Assembly: GCA_002400845.2 (NCBI GenBank)
Contig: NVRK02000050.1
Coordinates: 1 to 55,386 of the forward strand
From: Hyphomicrobiales bacterium
GTDB taxonomy: Bacteria > Pseudomonadota > Alphaproteobacteria > Rhizobiales > Rhizobiaceae
Reading direction: 5' to 3'
DNA length: 55,386 bases
Made by a program: the position numbers and the translations under genes. The notes under the pieces are model-generated. The model ran no database searches and had not been told where the DNA came from. It was given only the letters and a program-made list of their open reading frames with translations. Position 1 is the first letter of the stretch. Each line of letters opens with the position of its first letter. Positions 30,276 through 39,381 of the stretch are shown piece by piece.

Positions 30276-30734
30276 TTAACCGCAACGTTGCTGTTGCCAT
30301 AATTTTACATTGGGTAAATGCGACCAGCCAAATGCAAATTCGCTATTACCTTCTTCATTCAATCTGTCGAGGCGTATTTTTGCCTCATCCAATGTGGGCA
30401 CATGCCCCTCTTCTACCCACCACATTGCGAAAAAGTGAGACTCGATAGCCTCAAACCATTCCTCTTTGCGGTCATAAATATTCTTATGCACCGTATTCCA
30501 AACAAAGTGTTCTAGGCCTTTTGGGTTTTCCCAAACACTCATATTTACCACAGCATTTGGCCATGGTGTCTGGTCAGGTGGCAGATCCTTGCCGTCTTCG
30601 CCATAGCGCCAAACAAAACCATCCATTCTTGACGCCAAATTATTGATCTTATCAATATTGTCGAAAAAGAAAGCAAACTTGGGATCATCTCTCTCAAGCT
30701 TAGGAAAAGCTATGTTTAACTCTGCTAAGTACAC
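30276..30734 (-). CDS. DUF3291 family protein inside the nuo operon
   Basis: The 152-residue soluble protein begins YLAELNIAFPKLERDD and has aromatic-rich stretches (FVWRYGEDG near 42, FAMWWVEEGHVPTLDEA near 106) that I associate with DUF3291, a dimeric alpha-beta barrel-like family of unknown function. The GTG start overlaps the nuoF stop codon by one base (TAGTG), the same coupling used by nuoC-D-E-F and nuoH-I. It is therefore an integral operon member. This is not a standard nuo gene. A heme- or flavin-related enzymatic role would be speculation. Confidence 0.8.
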   Translation of the reverse strand: MYLAELNIAFPKLERDDPKFAFFFDNIDKINNLASRMDGFVWRYGEDGKDLPPDQTPWPNAVVNMSVWENPKGLEHFVWNTVHKNIYDRKEEWFEAIESHFFAMWWVEEGHVPTLDEAKIRLDRLNEEGNSEFAFGWSHLPNVKLWQQQRCG

Positions 30735-32050
30735 TATTCAGCAGCCTCCATAATTTGTTTATCAGTAACCACATCATTGTCTGAGCGGTATGAATATTCG
30801 TCGATACGTGCTTCAATTTCGTGGCGGTAATGGCGAATAAGACCTTGAACAGGCCAAGCCGCCGCATCACCAAGGGCGCAAATTGTGTGCCCTTCCACTT
30901 GCTTTGAAACATCTAGCAACATGTCGATTTCTTTTTTCTGAGCGCGGCCTTCGACCATGCGAGTAAGCACACGCCACATCCAGCCAGTACCTTCGCGGCA
31001 TGGCGTACATTGACCGCAACTTTCGTGCTTGTAAAAATAAGCCAATCTCGCAATTGCGCGGATCATATCGGTGGATTGATCCATCACGATAACTGCCGCA
31101 GTACCAAGACCAGATTGTAATCCACGAAGCGTATCAAAATCCATTGGTGCATTGATAATTTGATCTGCTGGCACACATGGTACAGATGAACCACCCGGTA
31201 TAACCGCTTTAAGATTATCCCAACCACCGCGAATACCGCCGCAATGCTTGTCGATCATTTCTTTAAACGGAATGGACATTTCTTCTTCAAATGTTGCTGG
31301 CTTGTTTACGTGACCAGAAACACAGAACAATTTTGTACCCTTGTTGTTTTCTGCACCAAAGCTTGAGAACCAATCTGGACCACGACGCAAAATAGTCGGG
31401 CAAACAGCAATTGATTCAACATTGTTTACAGTTGTTGGACACCCGTAAAGACCTACATTGGCAGGGAATGGCGGTTTGAGGCGTGGTTGGCCTTTTTTAC
31501 CTTCCAAACTTTCCAAAAGGGCCGTCTCTTCACCACATATATAAGCCCCCGCTCCATGGTGAAGATAAATATCAAAGTCGATGCCGTGCTTGTTGTTTTT
31601 GCCAACAAGTTTAGCTTCATAGCATTCGTCAATTGCAGCCTGTAGCGCTTCGCGCTCGCGCATGTATTCGCCGCGAATGTAAATGTAGCAAGCTTTAGCG
31701 CGCATGGCGAAAGCAGCAATTAAGCAACCTTCGATCAATGTGTGTGGATCGTTGCGCATGATATCGCGATCTTTACACGTACCCGGCTCAGATTCGTCCG
31801 CATTGATAACCAAATAAGATGGACGACCATCTGATTGTTTTGGCATGAATGACCATTTTAGACCTGTTGGGAAACCAGCACCGCCACGACCACGAAGGCC
31901 AGACGCTTTGATCTGGTCAATAATCCAATCTTCACCTTTGTCGATGAAGCCTTTGGTACCATTCCAGTGTCCACGGCGCATTGCACCTTTTAGCGACTTA
32001 TCAAAAGTGCCGTAAATATTGGTGAAGATACGATCTTTATCTTGCAACAT
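30734..32050 (-). CDS. nuoF: NADH-quinone oxidoreductase subunit F
   Basis: This is the 51-kDa NADH-binding, FMN-containing subunit, 438 residues. The nucleotide-binding [20 protein letters not shown] region is near residue 52-71 and the FMN/NADH loop [19 protein letters not shown] near 167. The [4Fe-4S] motif [14 protein letters not shown] is near 345. Its start overlaps the nuoE stop by one base (TAATG). Confidence 0.97.
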   Translation of the reverse strand: MLQDKDRIFTNIYGTFDKSLKGAMRRGHWNGTKGFIDKGEDWIIDQIKASGLRGRGGAGFPTGLKWSFMPKQSDGRPSYLVINADESEPGTCKDRDIMRNDPHTLIEGCLIAAFAMRAKACYIYIRGEYMREREALQAAIDECYEAKLVGKNNKHGIDFDIYLHHGAGAYICGEETALLESLEGKKGQPRLKPPFPANVGLYGCPTTVNNVESIAVCPTILRRGPDWFSSFGAENNKGTKLFCVSGHVNKPATFEEEMSIPFKEMIDKHCGGIRGGWDNLKAVIPGGSSVPCVPADQIINAPMDFDTLRGLQSGLGTAAVIVMDQSTDMIRAIARLAYFYKHESCGQCTPCREGTGWMWRVLTRMVEGRAQKKEIDMLLDVSKQVEGHTICALGDAAAWPVQGLIRHYRHEIEARIDEYSYRSDNDVVTDKQIMEAAE

Positions 32051-32988
32051 TATTTTGCGCCTTTCGCTAGAGTTTTAGCTTGTTTAATCCAGTCGTCACG
32101 CTCTATGCGACCTTTAAAGGATAGTTCATCATCAACAATCGCAACATCGCCTTTGGTCCATTTAGCAATTTGTGAGAAATGCCAAAAGCCAAGACCATTC
32201 AATGTTGTTTCAAGCTTTGGACCAACGCCAGAGATCAATTTAAGATCATCGGCTTTGCCGTCTGCTTTTTTAAGTCTTAGCGGACCTTTTGAGTTGCTAG
32301 AAGATATTGAAGTAGATTTTTTAGGTTCTGATTTTTTAGCTGGAGCAGCTTTAGAAGGCTTTACGCCCTTCATTAAAATCTCAGTCAGTAATGTCGTTTG
32401 CCCACCTTCAGCAGCAGATAAAATACGGTCGATCTGTGGACCTGTTTTAACTTTGCTGCCACGTCCTGCTTCGAACTCATCGATGATTTCAGCAAGGCGT
32501 TCTGGTGTTAGGTCTTCGTAAGCGTCTTTAAAAATCATAACCATTGGTGCATTTACACATGCGCCTTGGCATTCAACTTCTTCCCAAGACAGTGAACCAT
32601 CCGCAGATGTTTCAAATTGATTAGGTGAAATCTTAGATTTACAAACATCCATTAATTCTTGCGAACCGCGCAACATGCAAGGCGTTGTACCACACACTTG
32701 AATGTGAGCTTTAGTGCCAACTGGCGCAAGCATGTATTGCGTATAGAAAGTAGCAACTTCAAGCACACGAATATAAGGCATGTTTAACATAACCGCGATG
32801 TTTTCAATCGCAGCTTTTGTAACCCAGCCTTCTTGCTCTTGAGCTATCATCAACAATGGAATAACGGCAGAAGCCTCACGGCCCTTTGGATATTTTTTAA
32901 TCCAGCCTTTTGCAACGGCAGAATTTGCACGGTTAAATGCAAAACCTTCTGGCTGAACTTTATCTTCTGCTAAACGACGAACGGACAT
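32050..32988 (-). CDS. nuoE: NADH-quinone oxidoreductase subunit E with C-terminal domain
   Basis: This is the 24-kDa [2Fe-2S] subunit. Thioredoxin-like core motifs [12 protein letters not shown] near residue 97 and [11 protein letters not shown] near 140 supply the cluster ligands. The usual length is about 165-220 residues; this one has 312. After a Lys/Ser/Pro linker the last 66 residues (247-312) form a domain with ISGVGP and [12 protein letters not shown]. It is about 62% identical by eye to the tail of S2 (rpsB) in this window. Such a tail is familiar on alphaproteobacterial NuoE. The start and stop both overlap neighbours by one base. Confidence 0.96.
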   Translation of the reverse strand: MSVRRLAEDKVQPEGFAFNRANSAVAKGWIKKYPKGREASAVIPLLMIAQEQEGWVTKAAIENIAVMLNMPYIRVLEVATFYTQYMLAPVGTKAHIQVCGTTPCMLRGSQELMDVCKSKISPNQFETSADGSLSWEEVECQGACVNAPMVMIFKDAYEDLTPERLAEIIDEFEAGRGSKVKTGPQIDRILSAAEGGQTTLLTEILMKGVKPSKAAPAKKSEPKKSTSISSSNSKGPLRLKKADGKADDLKLISGVGPKLETTLNGLGFWHFSQIAKWTKGDVAIVDDELSFKGRIERDDWIKQAKTLAKGAK

Positions 32989-34178
32989 TAACGGTCAACC
33001 TCACCAAATACGATGTCTAATGAACCAAGGATTGCAGATACATCTGCAAGCAAATGGCCATTACCAATGAAATCAAGGGCTGATAAATGCGACAAGCCAG
33101 GTGCGCGCACTTTACAACGATACGGTTTGTTAGAACCATCTGAAATTAGATATACACCAAACTCGCCTTTTGGCGCTTCAACGCAAGCATACACTTCACC
33201 AGCTGGCACTTTGTAGCCTTCGGTATAAAGTTTGAAGTGATGAATAATTGCTTCCATCGACTTTTTCATCTCACCGCGTTTTGGCGGAACGATTTTACCA
33301 TCTAGGTTTGAGATTGGGCCCTTACCTTCTGGCTCGTTCAATTTAGCAATACATTGCTTCATGATACGAACAGACTGGCGCATTTCTTCCATACGGATCA
33401 GATAACGATCATAACAATCGCCATTCTTACCAATTGGAATGTCAAATTCTAATTCTTCATAGCATTCGTAAGGTTGGCTTTTGCGTAAATCCCACGCCGC
33501 GCCAGAACCACGAACCATAACGCCTGAAAAACCCCAAGCCCATGCATCTTCAATCGATACAACACCGATATCAACATTACGTTGTTTAAAGATACGGCTA
33601 TCAGTCAATAGATTGCCAATGTCTTCGATGACTACGTGTGAGTTATCACACCATGCATCGATATCATCGATAAGTTTTTGCGGCAGATCTTGGTGAACTC
33701 CGCCCGGGCGAATGTAAGCAGAGTGCATACGCGCGCCACAAGCACGTTCATAAAACACCATCAATTCTTCGCGTGCTTCAAAGCCCCACAAAGAAGGTGT
33801 GAAGGCACCAACATCTAGCGCTTGCGTTGTGATGTTTAGAATGTGCGATAAAATACGGCCAATTTCTGAATACAATACGCGGATCAATTGACCACGGCGC
33901 GGCACTTCAATGTCTAGCAAACGCTCAATAGCAAGGGCAAAGGCATGCTCTTGGTTCATAGGCGCAACATAATCTAAGCGGTCAAAATATGGGATCGCTT
34001 GTAAATACGTTTTGTATTCAATCAGCTTTTCTGTGCCACGGTGCAAAAGACCAATATGAGGATCAATGCGCTCTACCACTTCACCGTCAAGCTCAAGCAC
34101 TAGGCGAAGTACGCCGTGCGCAGCTGGGTGCTGTGGACCAAAGTTGATGTTAAAGTTACGGACGTTATGTTCGGTCAT
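32988..34178 (-). CDS. nuoD: NADH-quinone oxidoreductase subunit D
   Basis: This is the 49-kDa quinone-site subunit, 396 residues. It begins with [15 protein letters not shown] near residue 12 and carries HRGTEKLIE near 46. The C-terminal C...[18 protein letters not shown] and GEVDR end are fully conserved. It overlaps nuoC and nuoE by one base at each end. Confidence 0.97.
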   Translation of the reverse strand: MTEHNVRNFNINFGPQHPAAHGVLRLVLELDGEVVERIDPHIGLLHRGTEKLIEYKTYLQAIPYFDRLDYVAPMNQEHAFALAIERLLDIEVPRRGQLIRVLYSEIGRILSHILNITTQALDVGAFTPSLWGFEAREELMVFYERACGARMHSAYIRPGGVHQDLPQKLIDDIDAWCDNSHVVIEDIGNLLTDSRIFKQRNVDIGVVSIEDAWAWGFSGVMVRGSGAAWDLRKSQPYECYEELEFDIPIGKNGDCYDRYLIRMEEMRQSVRIMKQCIAKLNEPEGKGPISNLDGKIVPPKRGEMKKSMEAIIHHFKLYTEGYKVPAGEVYACVEAPKGEFGVYLISDGSNKPYRCKVRAPGLSHLSALDFIGNGHLLADVSAILGSLDIVFGEVDR

Positions 34179-34822
34179 TATTTTCCGCCCTTCTCATTAC
34201 CTTTTTCGGCGCCTACGTCCTGATTAGGAAGTACATAGTCTGTACCTTCCCACGGAGATAAGAAGTCAAAATTTCTAAATTCTTGGCGAAGCTCTACTGG
34301 CTCGTAAACAACGCGTTTAACTTCGTCGTCATAACGCACTTCAACATAACCAGTAAGTGGAAAGTCTTTGCGAAGTGGATGACCTTCAAAACCATAATCT
34401 GTAAGCAATCTGCGAAGGTCTGGGTGACCTGAGAATAAGATGCCGTACATGTCCCAAGCTTCACGCTCGAACCAATTGGCACCTGGGTACAAATCAGTAG
34501 CACTTTTGACCGCAGTTTCTTCATCCGTAGATATTTTAATTCTAATGCGCGCATTCAAGCGCGGTGAAAGCAGATGATAGACAACCTCAAAACGCTCTTT
34601 GCGTTCTGGATAATCAACACCAGCTATGTCGATGATGTTCCAAAATTGCGTTTGCGTATCGTCGCGTAAGAATTGCAAAACGTCTAATATGTCATCGCGC
34701 TTAACCGTGATGGTCAACTCGCCAAATGTATACGTCATAGTAAGCAATGATCCGCCAATACCATTTTGAATGGTCGCAGCTAGATCGCTCAAGGTTTCGT
34801 TTGCTATATTAAGCTCAGCCAA
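34178..34822 (-). CDS. nuoC: NADH-quinone oxidoreductase subunit C
   Basis: This is the 30-kDa subunit, 214 residues. The family signature [19 protein letters not shown] is at about residues 119-141 and [10 protein letters not shown] near 148. It is a separate protein, not the NuoCD fusion of enterobacteria. The C-terminal tail (about 15 residues) is Gly/Lys-rich. It follows nuoB by 15 bases. Confidence 0.96.
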   Translation of the reverse strand: MAELNIANETLSDLAATIQNGIGGSLLTMTYTFGELTITVKRDDILDVLQFLRDDTQTQFWNIIDIAGVDYPERKERFEVVYHLLSPRLNARIRIKISTDEETAVKSATDLYPGANWFEREAWDMYGILFSGHPDLRRLLTDYGFEGHPLRKDFPLTGYVEVRYDDEVKRVVYEPVELRQEFRNFDFLSPWEGTDYVLPNQDVGAEKGNEKGGK

Positions 34823-34837
34823 TTTTAATACCCAACC

Positions 34838-35413
34838 CTAACGTTCAATCGTGCCAATACGGCGAATTTTTTTCTGCAATAACATTGCACCATATAAAAG
34901 AGCTTCGGCTGTCGGAGGACAGCCCGGCACATAAATATCTACAGGTACAACACGGTCACAACCGCGTACGACAGAATAAGAATAGTGATAATAACCACCA
35001 CCATTTGCGCATGACCCCATAGAGATTACATAACGCGGCTCTGGCATTTGGTCGTAAACTTTACGAAGTGCTGGCGCCATTTTATTTGTAAGTGTTCCAG
35101 CGACAATCATTACATCAGATTGTCTAGGGCTTGCACGCGGTGCAAATCCAAAACGCTCAGAATCGTAACGCGGCATGGACATCTGCATCATCTCAACAGC
35201 ACAGCAAGCAAGGCCAAAGGTCATCCACATAAGGGAACCCGTTCTGGCCCATGTAATTAAATCGTCGGTAGAGGTTACCAAAAAGCCTTTATCGGCTAGT
35301 TCGTCATTGATCTCACTAAAGTACGCATCATCAGACCCGATTGGTTTTCCGGTATTAGGATCCAGAATTCCTTTTGGTTGTGGTGCTATTAGTGTTGTTG
35401 ATCCGTTACTCAT
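34838..35413 (-). CDS. nuoB: NADH-quinone oxidoreductase subunit B
   Basis: This subunit carries the terminal N2 cluster. The tandem cysteines in [16 protein letters not shown] (near residue 68), [17 protein letters not shown] (near 130) and [13 protein letters not shown]-like text near 160 give the four ligands. The length is 191 residues. The N-terminal 30 residues are variable and polar. A ribosome binding site AGAGG precedes the ATG. Confidence 0.97.
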   Translation of the reverse strand: MSNGSTTLIAPQPKGILDPNTGKPIGSDDAYFSEINDELADKGFLVTSTDDLITWARTGSLMWMTFGLACCAVEMMQMSMPRYDSERFGFAPRASPRQSDVMIVAGTLTNKMAPALRKVYDQMPEPRYVISMGSCANGGGYYHYSYSVVRGCDRVVPVDIYVPGCPPTAEALLYGAMLLQKKIRRIGTIER

Positions 35414-35460
35414 ATGAGCCTCTTGTTTTATTATTAATTAGAATGCTTTTCTTAAGGAGG

Positions 35461-35826
35461 TTAGTCCCACTCAAGCGCACCCTTTTTCCACTCGTAAATA
35501 AACCCGATGGTTAATACGCCAAGGAAAACCATCATCGACCAGAAACCAAACAGCCCTACTGATCCAAAGCTTGCGGCCCATGGAAATAGAAAGGCTATTT
35601 CTAAATCAAAGATAATGAAAAGAATTGCAACGAGATAAAAGCGAACATCAAATTGCATGCGCGCATCGTCAAAAGCATTAAAGCCACACTCGTAGGCAGA
35701 AAGTTTTTCTGCATCTGGTGATGAATAGGCCAGAATAAAGGGCGCGATTAAAAGCGCTAAACCAATAACCAATGAGATGCCGATGAAAATGATAACCGGT
35801 AGATATGAAGCCAGCAATTCATTCAT
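35461..35826 (-). CDS. nuoA: NADH-quinone oxidoreductase subunit A
   Basis: This is the first gene of the operon. The 121-residue, three-span protein has the conserved loop [25 protein letters not shown] (in the 43-67 region) and the [12 protein letters not shown] block near 73. The operon promoter must lie in 35827-36160. No duplicate of nuoA is seen. Confidence 0.96.
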   Translation of the reverse strand: MNELLASYLPVIIFIGISLVIGLALLIAPFILAYSSPDAEKLSAYECGFNAFDDARMQFDVRFYLVAILFIIFDLEIAFLFPWAASFGSVGLFGFWSMMVFLGVLTIGFIYEWKKGALEWD

Positions 35827-35957
35827 AATTTAAAACCTTTAATTGCGACGGAATAAAACATTACTCCAACACTTTTGTGGGTATCCCAATGGAATTAGCA
35901 AAGCAAGACCCAAGCGCCTTAAAATACTCACAATTCAATCTTTTTTAGAATCTTTCT

Positions 35958-35973
35958 AGTGTATAATGACACT
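35958..35973. promoter_or_regulatory. 16-bp palindrome upstream of the nuo operon
   Basis: AGTGTATAATGACACT has symmetric AGTGT/ACACT arms and lies about 130 bases upstream of nuoA. On the minus strand a TTGACC lies about 17 bases before it, so the site may overlap the nuo promoter. The regulator is unknown. Confidence 0.35.
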
Positions 35974-36035
35974 TTAGACTAACCCTTGGTCAACTTTATC
36001 ATTACACGCATTTAAATCGATATAAATTTAATTAC

Positions 36036-36068
36036 TATAAAATGGGTGTAACCCCATATAAAATGGGT
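36036..36068. repeat. Direct repeat with small hairpin in the nuoA upstream region
   Basis: TATAAAATGGGT occurs at 36036-36047 and 36057-36068, 21 bases (two helical turns) apart. Between them ATGGG/CCCAT can form a small hairpin. The stretch 35827-36160 otherwise holds no gene. The function is unknown. Confidence 0.35.
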
Positions 36069-36161
36069 CTTTGTGGTAATAATCAAAAAATAAATCCTAC
36101 CCACTCTGGTCATTGCAATTTATGGTAAGTAACGCCCCTTAAAACACCAATCGATTGGCTA

Positions 36162-36260
36162 TTATAAAGCCTGAATGTCAATGTTTTTGATTTCTTCCAG
36201 CGACAATTTGCGCGGATTATTCACCAGCAGTCGTGTTTGATTCATTGCATCACTAGCCAT
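36162..36260 (-). pseudogene. Relic of iron-containing alcohol dehydrogenase (C-terminus only)
   Basis: A minus-strand frame reads ASDAMNQTRLLVNNPRKLSL, then EEIKNIDIQAL and stop. This matches the extreme C-terminus of class III (Fe-dependent) alcohol dehydrogenases, where an NPR..(S/T)-EEI..IY..AL ending is usual. No more of the protein can be read upstream; the sequence turns into AT-rich repeats (36274-36310). It looks like what remains after a deletion. It is about 32 codons and has no ribosome binding site. Confidence 0.55.
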
Positions 36261-36273
36261 TTATTCAATATCG

Positions 36274-36310
36274 GTTTCTTTATTCGTTTCTTTATTCGTT
36301 TCTTTGATTC
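36274..36310. repeat. Short tandem repeat (12-bp unit)
   Basis: GTTTCTTTATTC occurs at 36274-36285 and 36286-36297, followed by a 13-base variant at 36298-36310. It abuts the alcohol dehydrogenase relic. The rest of 36311-36516 shows no gene or structure that I can support. Confidence 0.75.
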
Positions 36311-36516
36311 CAACATGCTTAAGCCCTGTTTTTCAACCCAGCTCTACTTAACTGTACACTTAGTGACACTCAAAATTGGCGTGACTTCAGTTCTTATCCC
36401 TGCTTCGTTAAAGGTTGTATTTTAGCTTTCTTAATTTTAATTCCGTTTAAGATTTTTACATATACCAATCGTTATGTTAACCGAACGGCAACAAACGAAC
36501 CGCGAATTGAAAACCT

Positions 36517-37167
36517 ATGATTAGACTTTCCGATGCAAAACCAATTAGCAATGGCTCTTATCGACGGGCTTTTGTACATCCCGACGACGACAGCAAGGTC
36601 ATTAAGGTGTCGGTTGAAAACCCAAAATCTTATCTGGAAAAAAAGGGCCCGTATCGATATCTGCGTAATCTGCTGAGCTGGGAAAACTTCTTTGCTGATG
36701 CTAACAAGCTAGAATTCAAACAGTTCAAGGCACTGAAACGGCGTGGGGTGTTTCCTTCAAAACATTTGGTTGAAGTATTTGGCTATGTTGAGACCGACCT
36801 TGGCCGTGGTTTAATTGTTGAGCGGGTTAAAAACTTTAGATATCCAGATTACCCTTCTGTGCAAAACTATGTTAATCACTACGGCCCTTATCAGGATAAG
36901 GACGACCGTGAGGCAATAAAAGAATATTTTGAATTCCTGTTAAATACGCCACTCTATGGAAAAGTTATTTACCTGCACAATATGAGTATGATAAAAGGTG
37001 ACGACGGCAAACCGCTGGTTCGTGCCCATGACTTCAAGCTACTGGAAACAAAAGAGTTTATTCCAATTTCAAATTGGATTGGATATTTTCGTGATCGAAA
37101 AGCTGTCAGGCGTATAAGACGCGCACAAAAGAACCTTTGGCCGATTGTCATGGGTGAGGAACTGTAA
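36517..37167 (+). CDS. YrbL-like protein (PhoP-regulated kinase-like family)
   Basis: The 216-residue soluble protein begins IRLSDAKPISNGSYRRAFVHPDD and has KVIKVS (a possible ATP-lysine strand) and GLIVERVKNF near residue 106. It resembles the YrbL family, a degenerate protein-kinase-like fold first noted as PhoP-regulated in enterobacteria. A His-Asp pair (RAHDFKLLE near 170) could stand in for a metal-binding motif. Codons look somewhat richer in G+C than in the neighbours, and the gene is flanked by a gene relic and tRNA genes, so acquisition by transfer is plausible. No clear ribosome binding site is seen. Confidence 0.7.
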   Translation: MIRLSDAKPISNGSYRRAFVHPDDDSKVIKVSVENPKSYLEKKGPYRYLRNLLSWENFFADANKLEFKQFKALKRRGVFPSKHLVEVFGYVETDLGRGLIVERVKNFRYPDYPSVQNYVNHYGPYQDKDDREAIKEYFEFLLNTPLYGKVIYLHNMSMIKGDDGKPLVRAHDFKLLETKEFIPISNWIGYFRDRKAVRRIRRAQKNLWPIVMGEEL

Positions 37168-37240
37168 TCGCTGTTATTTAACTATACAGTTTCAACTTGT
37201 ATTAAGAGGGAAAGAACTTTTTCTAAGTCCTTGAATTTAA

Positions 37241-37316
37241 TGGTGGGCGATGACGGGATCGAACCGCCGACCTACTCGGTGTAAACGAGTTGCTCTCCCA
37301 GCTGAGCTAATCGCCC
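37241..37316 (-). tRNA. tRNA-Val (UAC)
   Basis: The minus strand folds as a full cloverleaf: acceptor GGGCGAT, D-arm with AGCTCAGCTGGGAGAGC, anticodon loop TTTACAC giving UAC, T-arm with GGTTCGATCC, and an encoded CCA end. It lies just downstream of and opposite to the YrbL-like gene. Confidence 0.97.
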
Positions 37317-37416
37317 TTCATTAAGGGGTGTCCCGTAAACAAGTCATTGGTTAAATGACCCATTCTTCAGACTTGGGGGAATGCTTACCAGATCAATTAA
37401 GTTACCTTAAAAGAAA

Positions 37417-37493
37417 TGGCGCGAGTGACGAGACTCGAACTCGCGACCCTCGGCGTGACAGGCCGATACTCTAACCAACTGAGCTACACCCGC
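37417..37493 (-). tRNA. tRNA-Asp (GUC)
   Basis: The minus strand gives acceptor GCGGGTG / CACTCGC (one G-U), AGCTCAGTTGGTTAGAG in the D-arm, and anticodon loop CTGTCAC, hence GUC. The T-loop GTTCGAGTC and an encoded CCA follow. It is about 100 bases upstream of tRNA-Val on the same strand, probably one transcript. Confidence 0.97.
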
Positions 37494-37500
37494 ATTCCAT

Positions 37501-37970
37501 CGAAGCAGTAAACCGCTTCAAGTGGGCGTGAATTACGCCGTAGACTAGTTGAAGTCAAGCACTGAAAATCAAATAACTGGCGTTAATGATAAAAAAAATT
37601 TGGGAAAGTCTTTTTGCAACAGAAAATTGGACAATAAGGGCCATTATTATACATTTATCGCAAAATATTATTTTGTACAAAACAGACAAAACCTTGCCAT
37701 ATACGCACTAAGCACTATATTAAGTTCATATAAGTCTGGTCACCGTGCCGAATATTGTCATATTTGACAATTGAAAGCCCCGGAGCCCGGCCAAAGCCCA
37801 ATAAGATTTCTGATTTGCAAAGTTTATTTTAGTGCATTGATGGTTTTTAGGCTGCGACTGGTCCCAATATCGATCAAATACGTAATGCCTAAACCAATAC
37901 CTAGAATATATTTTAGGAAATAAATTTCATTTTGAAACGTAATACCTAAAATTACACTGATTTTAAGTTT
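37501..37970. other. Intergenic stretch before folE
   Basis: About 470 AT-rich bases between tRNA-Asp and folE carry no frame with a ribosome binding site and no strong hairpin. They should contain the tRNA promoter (minus strand) and the folE promoter (plus strand), but I could not single them out. Confidence 0.5.
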
Positions 37971-37983
37971 AAGGAAGTTAACT

Positions 37984-38634
37984 TTGCGGGAAATAAATAT
38001 GGACGCGATTCTTAAAAGTATTAAAAAATCTGGCGAGCGCAAACTTTTAGACAAAAAAGATAGGCCCACTCAAGAACAAGCAGAAGATGCTGTTCGTACA
38101 TTGTTGAAATGGGCTGGCGAAGATGTCAACCGTGAAGGGTTGATTGATACCCCTGCCCGTGTTGTAAAATCTTACAAAGAATTATTCGCTGGGTATGAGC
38201 AAGACCCAGAAGAAGTATTAGGTCGTACATTTGAAGAAGTTGGCGGCTATGACGATATGGTGCTTGTTAAGGACATTACTTTCCATTCTCATTGCGAACA
38301 CCATATGGTTCCAATCATTGGTAAAGCGCATGTTGCTTATTTGCCAGATGGCAAAGTACTCGGCTTATCTAAGATTGCTAGAACCGTCGATATTTTTGCA
38401 AACAGATTGCAAACGCAAGAAAATATGACAGCGCAAATTGCATATACTATTGATAATACGTTAAAACCACGCGGTGTTGCTGTTATGATTGAAGCTGAAC
38501 ATATGTGTATGGCAATGCGTGGCATAAAAAAACAAGGCTCTACTACAACGACCACTTGTTTCACGGGCGCTTTTAGAAATGACCCTGCTGAGCAGGTTAA
38601 TTTTATGACACATTTGAGATTGAGTAGAGACTAG
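37984..38634 (+). CDS. folE: GTP cyclohydrolase I
   Basis: This enzyme makes dihydroneopterin triphosphate from GTP, the first step of folate (and queuosine) synthesis. Zinc and catalytic residues sit in [19 protein letters not shown] near 103-120 and [12 protein letters not shown] near 177. Two starts compete. TTG 37984 has a near-perfect AAGGAAG six bases upstream. ATG 37999 lacks such a site but gives the usual MDA... N-terminus. The ribosome binding site favours the TTG (216 residues). hisI follows about 90 bases downstream. Confidence 0.94.
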   Translation: MREINMDAILKSIKKSGERKLLDKKDRPTQEQAEDAVRTLLKWAGEDVNREGLIDTPARVVKSYKELFAGYEQDPEEVLGRTFEEVGGYDDMVLVKDITFHSHCEHHMVPIIGKAHVAYLPDGKVLGLSKIARTVDIFANRLQTQENMTAQIAYTIDNTLKPRGVAVMIEAEHMCMAMRGIKKQGSTTTTTCFTGAFRNDPAEQVNFMTHLRLSRD

Positions 38635-38721
38635 TGCGCTTTAGTAGAGACTAGAAACTTCGCTTATAACGCACTTCATACGAACCACCATACGAGCCAC
38701 CATTATATATTTGGATTAAAT

Positions 38722-39162
38722 ATGCCCTTCGAGCTTGCCCAACGAGGCGATACCCAAGAAGAAAACAATGTCTTTCAACCTAAATTTGATGAAAAAGGCT
38801 TGGTAACTGCTGTTGTTTGCGACAGCGAAACCAATGAAGTGATTATGCTAGCCTATATGAATGCAGAATCTCTGGAAAAGACAATTATTACAGGTGAAGC
38901 GCATTATTGGAGTCGTTCGCGTAAAGAACTTTGGCATAAGGGTGCAACTTCTGGAAACGTACAAAAAGTAGTCGAAATTAGAACAGACTGCGATCAAGAT
39001 GCTGTTTTGCTTAAAGTTCAGGTCACTGGGGCTCAAGCCTCTTGTCATACGGGCCGCGTAAGTTGCTTTTATAGATCCGTTAAAAAAGACGGTGATAAAT
39101 TCACGCTTAAATTTGATGATCGAGCCCCAAAATTTGACCCTGCTAGCGTTTATAAAAAATAA
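38722..39162 (+). CDS. hisI: Phosphoribosyl-AMP cyclohydrolase
   Basis: This is the histidine-pathway enzyme opening the PR-AMP ring, 146 residues, the stand-alone HisI form without the HisE domain. The metal-binding CDQDAVLLKV block is near residue 93, and C-H--R-SCFYR (SCHTGRVSCFYR) near 111 is fully conserved. It is next to folE, an association common in alphaproteobacteria. Confidence 0.96.
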   Translation: MPFELAQRGDTQEENNVFQPKFDEKGLVTAVVCDSETNEVIMLAYMNAESLEKTIITGEAHYWSRSRKELWHKGATSGNVQKVVEIRTDCDQDAVLLKVQVTGAQASCHTGRVSCFYRSVKKDGDKFTLKFDDRAPKFDPASVYKK

Positions 39163-39381
39163 TTTGCGCCTTTAACTTGTTTTTACACTCTAATAAGAGA
39201 CAAAAATAAGAAGTGGTAAAATGAGTTGTTACAGTTTTTATAATTCGTGAATATCAATCTATCCTACTTATGCAATCCATATGCTAACTTCTTAAAATTG
39301 CACTTTATAATATGAATGCTTAACTATTTTGTGTAACGATAAGACTTATTAATAGTATTGTTCATGCGTTTGTAGGGTTAA

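Noticed and set aside
36237-36425. A 62-codon plus-strand frame over the alcohol dehydrogenase relic
   Set aside because: It runs through simple repeats, has no ribosome binding site and overlaps the more convincing minus-strand relic.
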